Assembly: GCA_910585465.1 (NCBI GenBank)
Contig: CAJUEW010000048.1
Location: forward strand, 1-7,149
From: an uncultured Lachnospiraceae bacterium
GTDB taxonomy: Bacteria; Bacillota; Clostridia; Lachnospirales; Lachnospiraceae
Reading direction: 5' to 3'
Length of the DNA: 7,149 bases
Positions 1 through 4,587 of the stretch are shown one piece after another (position 1 is the stretch's first letter; each line of letters opens with the position of its first letter). The translations under genes and the position numbers were made by a program. The notes below the pieces were generated by a model. The model was not told the DNA's origin and ran no database searches. It worked only from the letters and a program-made list of their open reading frames with translations.

Positions 1-579
1 TAGAATTCCCGCCATGCGCAGCAGATACCTGGCATTTGTGGTAGTGCAGCGCCCCTCCTTTAATTTATAGTCAAAGAGAATTCTGTTTTCCTTATAAATC
101 TCTGCAAAATGATAATTTTTCGCATGGATATCCAGGTCTTTGTCCAAATCGCATAACTCAAAGTCATGAGTGGTAATCAATGTAACGGCATAAGGCTTTG
201 ATAAATTTCCTATGGTTTCTTTTGCCGCAAATATCCGGTCCCTTGAATTTGTCCCCTTATAGATTTCATCAATCAGAGAAATCATTGGGAGCTGCTTCTT
301 ACTTGCCTCGATCATTTTCTTGATCCGCAGCATTTCCGCATAAAATGTGGAAACGCCCTCATTCACATTATCCTCTGTGCGTATGGATGTGTACAGTTCC
401 ATAAGGGAGATGCGCAGGCTTGAAGCGGTGCAGAATCCGCCGGCATAGGCAAGGACTACATTGATTCCTATGCTGCGTATAAAAGTTGTTTTTCCCGGTT
501 TCCCATCCATCTCGCGCAGATAAAACCGGAGATTCTCTTCCTTATACCCTCTGCGGTTAAAAAGCCGGAAAACATACTT
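1..579 (-). pseudogene. MutS-family ATPase, C-terminal fragment (5'-truncated, runs off window)
   Basis: The reading frame is open from 579 (just after tandem stops TGA-TAA-TAG at 588-580) to the window edge. It encodes the ATPase domain of a MutS-related protein. Visible family motifs are TTFIRSIGINVVLAYAGG after the P-loop, a VSTFYAEM segment (about 358-334), a Walker B-like LIDEIYKGTNSRD (about 273-235) and ITTHDFEL (about 177-154). MutS proteins bind DNA through N-terminal domains that are entirely missing here. The P-loop reads MDGKPGKTT, so the first glycine of GxxxxGK[ST] is replaced by Met, and homology starts right at this point. The only upstream ATG in frame (510-508) has no convincing ribosome binding site. 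I read it as a decayed remnant. The family assignment is firm. Whether it is MutS proper or one of the smaller clostridial MutS-like ATPases cannot be decided from this part. Confidence 0.85.
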
Positions 580-622
580 CTATTATCACCCTGTTGACCG
601 ATTTTGAGAAGACTCCGGGTTC

Positions 623-1324
623 TTATTCCACAAGTTCAATGGAATCCACAATGCTCATCCTGCTGATCTTCCGGAGTGGAATACAGGTTGCCAGGATACA
701 GGCTCTGATGGCAAAAAGTGATGCGCAGGCCATGGGAACCACGGGAACTGCCGTCAGCCGCAGGACATCCGCTGCCCCGGCCTCCACAAATACTGTGCCG
801 ATATATCCGGTGATACACCCAATCACCGCCGCACTGATGCCATAATAGAACCCTTCCCACAAAAATACCCGGTACAGGCTTCCCGCACTCATACCCATGG
901 CCCGCTGTATGCCGATCTCCGTGATCCAGGTATGGATATTGGTATAAACTGTATTGATAATGTTCAGGATTCCTATGAGGCCGATGAACAGAATCAGGCC
1001 CCAGGCCAGCAGACGGATCTGGGTCTCGATTTCCGCATACTGGCGGTCCGTCTGTTCATAGGACACCGTGACCGTCCCCGGTACTCGCCTGCAGAATTCC
1101 TCCAACACCCGGTCAAAAGCTGCCCGGTCGGCACCTGCAGTTAATCCCGGCCTAAGTTCCCCTTTACCGCAAAAAGGACGGCCATCACAAACGATTGCCG
1201 ACCTGTCTACGGTCTGGGGAATGGCATTATCCGGTGCTTCCGGGCAGTTGATATAGTGGAGGACCGCATTCACAAGAAACTGTGCTTTGCCGCGCGGCCC
1301 CTGTTTTTCCAGCAGACGAATCAC
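623..1324 (-). pseudogene. FtsX/MacB-type ABC transporter permease, C-terminal fragment in a chimeric ORF
   Basis: The C-terminal about 130 residues are a typical FtsX-like permease domain of an ABC exporter. There are three hydrophobic segments (about residues 107-128, 156-180 and 192-215, counting from a GTG at 1324). The cytoplasmic motif EIGIQRAMGMS follows the first one, and the tail PLRKISRMSIVDSIE is near the family consensus. Such permeases pair with an ATPase to export peptides or drugs or to drive mechanotransmission. The large N-terminal part (first membrane helix and most of the extracellular domain) is absent. Instead, residues 1 to about 45 belong to an unrelated ParR-like protein read in the same frame. 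There is no ATG start: the frame is open back to a TAG at 1456-1454 and GTG 1324 lies inside the ParR-like segment. No partner ATPase gene is in the window. It is most likely non-functional. The fusion point lies somewhere around 1120-1190, judged by eye only. Confidence 0.8.
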
Positions 1325-1390
1325 AGCGTCATGAGCCGGATCATTTTCATTAAATTTGATACTGAACCGCTCCCGGTCTTTCTTTCCATT
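1190..1390 (-). pseudogene. ParR-like plasmid partition/centromere-binding protein, N-terminal fragment lacking its start
   Basis: Read on the minus strand from about 1390, the frame encodes KKDRERFSIKFNENDPAHD, then an Arg/Lys-rich stretch ending KAQFLVNAVLHYI and NCPEAPD. I recognise this pattern (a beta strand, then helices ending in AQF...AVLHYI.C.E.PD) from short proteins encoded beside ParM-like actins on clostridial plasmids and conjugative elements. They act as ribbon-helix-helix centromere-binding adaptors. The natural start should lie just before KKDRERF, but the upstream codons (SFNG and beyond) give no ATG, GTG or TTG in frame, so the start has been lost. The C-terminal half is replaced by permease sequence. 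No parM-like gene is present. The family call rests on memory of the motif, not on a search. Confidence 0.55.
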
Positions 1391-1392
1391 AA

Positions 1393-1451
1393 AAGAGAAA
1401 CGGGTAAGCCGCCTAAGCCAAAAGCTGTACGGTAAGAAACTCGTTTCTCTT
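1393..1451. repeat. Inverted repeat, 10-bp arms, at the broken 5' end of the ParR-like relic
   Basis: AAGAGAAACG at 1393-1402 is the exact reverse complement of CGTTTCTCTT at 1442-1451, with 39 bases between. The interval also repeats GGCTTA on the minus strand (GGCTTAGGCGGCTTAC). It sits where homology to the ParR-like protein stops, so it could be a recombination end or a hairpin. The loop is long and there is no T-run in a sensible place for a terminator. Confidence 0.35.
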
Positions 1452-1500
1452 CGCTATTATTATATAGGAATTCAAATATAAATCAATAAAAATTCTAATA

Positions 1501-1515
1501 ATTTGGCATCCAAAT
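1501..1515. promoter_or_regulatory. Short perfect palindrome upstream of the AbiE-like cassette
   Basis: ATTTGG-CAT-CCAAAT is a perfect 6-bp dyad with a 3-base centre, in the AT-rich intergenic stretch (1454-1618), 56 bases upstream of the proposed -35 box. It could be a protein-binding site or a minor hairpin. Nothing links it firmly to a regulator. Confidence 0.25.
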
Positions 1516-1571
1516 AGAAAAATCTTATGCATACATTAGCACAAGTAAAAACAATCTTTTTAACAAAAAAA

Positions 1572-1600
1572 TTGACTTTTAACATTTTATAAGTTAAAAT
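1572..1600 (+). promoter_or_regulatory. Sigma-A-type promoter of the wHTH/nucleotidyltransferase cassette
   Basis: A -35 box TTGACT (1572-1577, five of six consensus) and a -10 box TAAAAT (1595-1600, five of six) are separated by 17 bases. They lie in AT-rich DNA directly upstream of the ATG at 1619. A start of transcription near 1606-1608 would leave only a very short leader that begins at or within the Shine-Dalgarno sequence. Confidence 0.6.
1577..1599. promoter_or_regulatory. Candidate operator: 7-bp inverted repeat between -35 and -10
   Basis: TTTTAAC (1577-1583) and GTTAAAA (1593-1599) are perfect inverted copies separated by nine A/T bases. The dyad fills the spacer of the proposed promoter and overlaps the -10 box. 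A dimeric DNA-binding protein bound here would block RNA polymerase, which fits autorepression by the winged-helix product of the first gene. AbiEi-type antitoxins are known to bind inverted repeats in their own promoter. The binding itself is inference, and AT-rich DNA yields such repeats by chance fairly often. Confidence 0.4.
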
Positions 1601-1605
1601 AGCAT

Positions 1606-1613
1606 AAAGGAGG
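1606..1613 (+). promoter_or_regulatory. Ribosome binding site for the 314-aa gene
   Basis: AAAGGAGG ends five bases before ATG 1619 and is a near-perfect Shine-Dalgarno sequence. It settles the start codon choice. Confidence 0.8.
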
Positions 1614-1618
1614 ATGCT

Positions 1619-2563
1619 ATGGATTATATTGAAAATACACTTGGGATCAAAGTTCACTATCAATCATGGAGCCACACTGACGAACTTCCTTACTATCTGT
1701 TGGATCGTTATGATTTTCAGCAGGCTACACTCGATTCCGTCAGAACACTCTTCTTATACCCTAAAACAGAACTGGACCAACTGGCCTCCGTAAAAAAACA
1801 GATTACAAAAATTCAAAAAATTGAGCCACTTCCGGTTGTAATTATTTTAAAAAATATAAGCCGGGGTCGACTGCAATATATGCTCCTGGCCCATATACCA
1901 TTTATTGTTCCGGAAAAACAGATTTATCTCCCCTTCATGGGTATTGCACTGCAAAACAAATTTGGTGCCGAAAGTGTCTGGACAGAACAATTACAGCCAT
2001 CTGCTCAGGTTTTGTTTTTTTACTATCTATATCAGAAAAAAAAACAGGTTTATATGAGCGATGCAAGCAAAAAACTTGGTTTCTCCGCAATGACCGTTTC
2101 TCGGGCATTCCGTCAGTTAGAGCATACCACTTTTTTCACTACGGAAAAGGAGGGAGTTCAAAAAAAACTGACTGGAAAATATACGATGCGTGAACTGTAT
2201 GATAAAATGCAGCCTTATCTTAGCTCTCCTGTTCGGAAAACAATATATGTGGATAAACAGGTGCTTTTGTCACCAATGCGAATAGCTGGTATATCCGCTC
2301 TTTCTCAAATGAGTATGATAAATCCACCTGATATTCCCTGTTATGCAGTAAATGGAAAAAAGGGGAACCCCACCGGTACAGATGTCCTTATAGATGCTTC
2401 TGCACAGGTTAAAGTTGAATTATGGAAATATGCCCCGGATATCCTGTCTGGAAATGATACAGTTGACCCGCTTTCCCTTGCTATATCCCTAAAGGATGAT
2501 CCCGATGAGCGTATCGAAGAAGCAGTTGAAATACTAATAAATAAAATTTTGGAGGTTTCATAA
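1619..2563 (+). CDS. Winged-helix transcriptional regulator, AbiEi-type antitoxin candidate (314 aa)
   Basis: This is a cytoplasmic protein with no signal peptide or membrane segment. Residues 1-125 form an N-terminal domain of unclear fold, with beta-rich stretches such as LPVVIILK (71-78) and IYLPFMGIAL (102-111). Residues about 129-187 are a winged helix: helices at VLFFYYLYQ and SDASKKLGF, a recognition helix SAMTVSRAFRQLE (156-168), then a basic wing (TTEKEGVQKKL, 175-185). The C-terminal about 125 residues (including NPPDIPCYAV and DPLSLAISLKD) make a further conserved-looking domain that may contact the partner. The start is fixed by the AAAGGAGG site and the promoter just upstream. 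The stop overlaps the next gene's start, so the two are translationally coupled. Order (regulator first, nucleotidyltransferase second) matches AbiE toxin-antitoxin operons, in which AbiEi represses the operon and neutralises AbiEii. It is not a standard short AbiEi, because its winged helix is central rather than N-terminal. The regulator call is fairly firm. The antitoxin role is inferred. Confidence 0.7.
   Translation: MDYIENTLGIKVHYQSWSHTDELPYYLLDRYDFQQATLDSVRTLFLYPKTELDQLASVKKQITKIQKIEPLPVVIILKNISRGRLQYMLLAHIPFIVPEKQIYLPFMGIALQNKFGAESVWTEQLQPSAQVLFFYYLYQKKKQVYMSDASKKLGFSAMTVSRAFRQLEHTTFFTTEKEGVQKKLTGKYTMRELYDKMQPYLSSPVRKTIYVDKQVLLSPMRIAGISALSQMSMINPPDIPCYAVNGKKGNPTGTDVLIDASAQVKVELWKYAPDILSGNDTVDPLSLAISLKDDPDERIEEAVEILINKILEVS
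2551..2555 (+). promoter_or_regulatory. Ribosome binding site of the nucleotidyltransferase gene, inside the upstream gene
   Basis: GGAGG lies in the last codons of the regulator gene, seven bases before ATG 2563. The stop and start share one base (TAATG), so ribosomes finishing the first gene can restart on the second. This would keep the two products in a controlled ratio. Confidence 0.75.
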
Positions 2564-3321
2564 TGGTTACAGGACTTAAAAGTTTTCAGGAGTGGTTTCA
2601 GGGTTATGAACAACAATATGCAATCATTGGCGGCACGGCATGTGATCTTTTGATGTCCGATGAAGGCCTGGATTTTCGTGCCACAAAGGATATAGACATG
2701 GTTCTTATCGTCGAGGCCGTTACGCCTGAATTCGGAAAGCGTTTCTGGGATTATATTATTCAGGCAGGATATGAACACCAGAACAAAAGCACTGGTCTGC
2801 CACAATTTTACCGATTTTCCCATCCCAGAAATTCCAGTTACCCATTTATGATAGAACTTTTTACACGGCGCATAGATGCTCTCATATTGCCGGAAAGTGC
2901 AACTTTGACGCCATTACCCATAGATGATGATATTTCCAGTTTATCCGCAATTCTGTTAAATAATGAGTATTACGAATTTCTTCTTCACGGAAGGGTACAG
3001 ATTGATGGTATTACAATTTTAGATGCCGGATATTTAATTCCTTTTAAGGCAAAGGCATGGCTCGATCTGAGAGATAGAAAATCTACTGGTGAAAATATAG
3101 ATAGTAAAAACATTCGAAAACACAAAAATGATATTTTTCGCTTGTCAGCTTTGCTTAGTCAGAATTCAAAAATCAATGTAACTCCGGAAATATATAAAGA
3201 CATCCAGACCTTTCTGCAGGCTATGCGTCAGGAAGTCATAGATACAAAGCAATTAGGACTCACAAGGTCAAAAGAAACCATTTTGGGAGTATTACAGAGT
3301 ACATATTTGCGTTTGGAATAG
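2563..3321 (+). CDS. Nucleotidyltransferase, AbiEii-type toxin candidate (252 aa)
   Basis: This is a member of the DNA polymerase beta-like (minimal nucleotidyltransferase) fold. Visible catalytic features are GGTA at residues 23-26 (family pattern GG[S/T]), two metal-binding acids in RATKDIDM (D43 and D45), and a likely third acid E98 in FMIELF on a following strand. Further on, PFKAKAWLDL (K162) and RKHKNDIFRL (D190) resemble the later conserved lysine and aspartate motifs of AbiEii (DUF1814-type) proteins. AbiEii toxins transfer nucleotides and halt growth or abort phage infection, and the related MenT toxins modify tRNA. The target here is unknown. It overlaps the upstream regulator by one base and has its own GGAGG site. 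At 252 residues it is somewhat shorter than classical AbiEii. All expected acidic residues are present, so it should be active. The fold is near certain. The toxin role is inferred from context and could instead be antitoxin-like (MNT) or resistance-like. Confidence 0.75.
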   Translation: MVTGLKSFQEWFQGYEQQYAIIGGTACDLLMSDEGLDFRATKDIDMVLIVEAVTPEFGKRFWDYIIQAGYEHQNKSTGLPQFYRFSHPRNSSYPFMIELFTRRIDALILPESATLTPLPIDDDISSLSAILLNNEYYEFLLHGRVQIDGITILDAGYLIPFKAKAWLDLRDRKSTGENIDSKNIRKHKNDIFRLSALLSQNSKINVTPEIYKDIQTFLQAMRQEVIDTKQLGLTRSKETILGVLQSTYLRLE

Positions 3322-3349
3322 TACAGATAACATTATAACTTATTCCAAA
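3312..3349. repeat. Inverted repeat straddling the nucleotidyltransferase stop codon
   Basis: TTTGGAATA (3312-3320) and TATTCCAAA (3341-3349) are perfect 9-bp inverted copies with a 20-base loop. The first arm contains the last codons and part of the TAG stop. It may act as a weak transcription end for the cassette in either direction, but it is AT-rich and lacks a following T-run, so it is not a typical Rho-independent terminator. Confidence 0.4.
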
Positions 3350-3368
3350 TATGGTGGTGTTAGTATAT

Positions 3369-3371
3369 AAG
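3369..3371. repeat. Left copy of probable IS target duplication (AAG)
   Basis: AAG occurs here and again at 4609-4611, immediately outside the two ends of the insertion sequence. IS3-family elements duplicate 3-4 bp. An AAGT reading, with the element starting at 3373, is also possible. Three bases can match by chance (1 in 64). Confidence 0.45.
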
Positions 3372-3373
3372 TG

Positions 3374-3391
3374 TGGACAGGAAAAGTTGAA
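3374..3391 (+). repeat. IS left terminal inverted repeat (IRL)
   Basis: TGGACAGGAAAAGTTGAA is matched at 16 of 18 positions by the reverse complement of the right end. The two mismatches are GG against AA at repeat positions 7-8. It is the binding site for the transposase. Confidence 0.85.
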
Positions 3392-3433
3392 CAATCTATA
3401 CTATCAAGTGAAAGAGCAAAGGAGATGTTCAAC

Positions 3434-3712
3434 ATGGCGAAGAACCAAAAATCTTACACTCCGGAATTCAAACAGCAGATTGTGGATCTGTATAATGCCG
3501 GAGGAACCTCGTATCCACAACTGGAACGTGAATATGGCGTAAATCGGAGTACGATTAGTGGTTGGGTAAAGCAGCTTTCCCCCATCAAGGTATCAGATGA
3601 GGAAACGGTTACCCTCAAGGAGTATAAAGCTCTCCAAAAAGAAATCCAGCGCCTTAAGATCGAGAATGAAATATTAAAAAAAGCGACCGCCATATTCGCA
3701 AAAGAACAATAG
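3434..3712 (+). CDS. IS3-family transposase OrfA (92 aa)
   Basis: This is the DNA-binding subunit of the insertion sequence transposase. Residues about 8-46 carry the family's helix-turn-helix (SYTPEFKQQIVDLY, then YPQLEREYGVNRSTISGWVK). Residues 61-82 form a leucine-zipper coiled coil with leucines at 61, 67, 74 and 81, used for multimerisation. ATG 3434 is chosen because AAAGGAG (3418-3424) is nine bases upstream. The in-frame ATG at 3425 abuts the ribosome binding site and is unlikely. The gene ends at TAG 3710-3712, but the A7G run at 3676-3683 allows a share of ribosomes to shift into orfB and make the fused OrfAB transposase. OrfA alone normally represses or modulates transposition in this family. 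Length is close to the family's usual 90-100 residues, with no sign of decay. Confidence 0.9.
   Translation: MAKNQKSYTPEFKQQIVDLYNAGGTSYPQLEREYGVNRSTISGWVKQLSPIKVSDEETVTLKEYKALQKEIQRLKIENEILKKATAIFAKEQ
3676..3683 (+). other. Programmed -1 ribosomal frameshift site joining orfA and orfB
   Basis: Seven A residues followed by G are read TTA-AAA-AAA-GCG in the orfA frame, giving the slippery heptamer A-AAA-AAA. The -1 frame is open from before this site straight into orfB (KKSDRHIRKR, then AEIVAFIQNN), as needed for an OrfAB fusion. This is the standard control in IS3-family elements. I did not identify the stimulatory downstream structure. Confidence 0.8.
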
Positions 3713-3720
3713 CCGAGATT

Positions 3721-4587
3721 GTGGCTTTTATCCAGAATAACTTGTCCAATTACTCCGCGTCCCAGCTTTGCAGCGCTTTGAAATTTCCAAGGAGCACCTA
3801 TTACAAAGCTCTGGTTCGTGTACCCTCGAATAAGCAGAAAGTGTACGAAGAATTCGGCAGGAAAGTGAAGCAGACATACGATGACTCAAAACAGAGGCAT
3901 GGAGCCGTCAAAATATGCCACGCGCTGAATGATAACGGTACACCCTGCAGTGTTAAGCGGGTGCAGAGACATATGGCGGAGCAGGGGCTGCGCTCCATCG
4001 TAGTAAAGAAATACAATCATCATGCCAACCATGGCAGCATTCCGGATGATAAGATAAATATCCTGGGATGTGATTTTGGGACGGACACGACCAACCAGAA
4101 ATGGTGTACGGATATCACTTACATCCATGTACAGAAAGAAGGATGGACCTGTCTGGCTTCTGTTATGGATCTGTGCAGCCGAAAGATTACAGGGTATGCC
4201 TATGGAACATCCATGACGACGGAACCGGCGGTGAAAGCGGTAGAAAATGCGTGCCTGAATGTCAGGAATACAGAGGGGCTCATCCTTCATAGTGACCCTG
4301 GAAGCCAGTATACGAGCCAGGCATTTGAAGACTGCCTGAACAGGAAAGGAATCCTGCATTCATTCAGCCGTAAAGGAAATCCATACGATAATGCCTGTAT
4401 CGAAGCGTTCCATTCTGTACTAAAAAAGGAAGAAATTTATCTTCATACTTATCAAGATTCCAAAGAGGCCCGCAGGACAATCTTTGAATATATAGAGGGC
4501 TGGTATAACCGCAGGCGAATCCACAGTGCAATTGGTTATATGACACCCCGGCAAAAGGAGGATGAGGAACTCAAAAAAGCAGCATAA
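3721..4587 (+). CDS. IS3-family transposase OrfB, DDE catalytic subunit (288 aa from GTG)
   Basis: This is the catalytic part of the transposase, an RNase H-like integrase core that cuts and joins the element's ends. An N-terminal HTH_21-like region (about residues 40-100, HGAVKICHAL and KRVQRHM) precedes the core. The catalytic triad is complete: D131 in WCTDITY, D192 in LHSDPGSQYTS and E228 in NPYDNACIEAF, with 35 residues between D192 and E228. The C-terminal YNRRRIHSAIGYMTP motif is typical. The usual Arg or Gln in HSDRGSQ/HSDQGSQ is Pro193 here. GTG 3721 is only the first possible start in this frame. There is no good ribosome binding site, so the protein is probably made mainly as OrfAB (3434-4587) by the -1 frameshift. 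The gene looks intact. Confidence 0.92.
   Translation: MAFIQNNLSNYSASQLCSALKFPRSTYYKALVRVPSNKQKVYEEFGRKVKQTYDDSKQRHGAVKICHALNDNGTPCSVKRVQRHMAEQGLRSIVVKKYNHHANHGSIPDDKINILGCDFGTDTTNQKWCTDITYIHVQKEGWTCLASVMDLCSRKITGYAYGTSMTTEPAVKAVENACLNVRNTEGLILHSDPGSQYTSQAFEDCLNRKGILHSFSRKGNPYDNACIEAFHSVLKKEEIYLHTYQDSKEARRTIFEYIEGWYNRRRIHSAIGYMTPRQKEDEELKKAA

Noticed and set aside
580..588. Tandem TGA-TAA-TAG on the minus strand as a designed translation stop
   Set aside because: It is not in frame with the permease stop (625-623) and simply bounds the MutS-like frame. It is likely chance in decayed sequence.
594..1256. Plus-strand open frames across the permease region (594-845, 932-1144, 1068-1256)
   Set aside because: They lie opposite a clear permease/ParR-like minus-strand frame, lack ribosome binding sites and have no recognisable protein pattern.
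1393..1451. Rho-independent terminator at the 10-bp inverted repeat
   Set aside because: The loop is 39 bases, the arms are only moderately GC-rich and no proper T-run follows.
1472..1663. 63-aa minus-strand frame over the cassette promoter
   Set aside because: It consists of low-complexity AT-rich codons, overlaps the promoter and start of the 314-aa gene, and has no ribosome binding site.
2341..2823. 160-aa minus-strand frame across the regulator/nucleotidyltransferase junction
   Set aside because: It is antisense to two well-supported genes with catalytic motifs. Composition looks like a shadow and there is no start signal.
3886..4359. 157-aa minus-strand frame inside orfB
   Set aside because: It is a shadow of the conserved transposase core.
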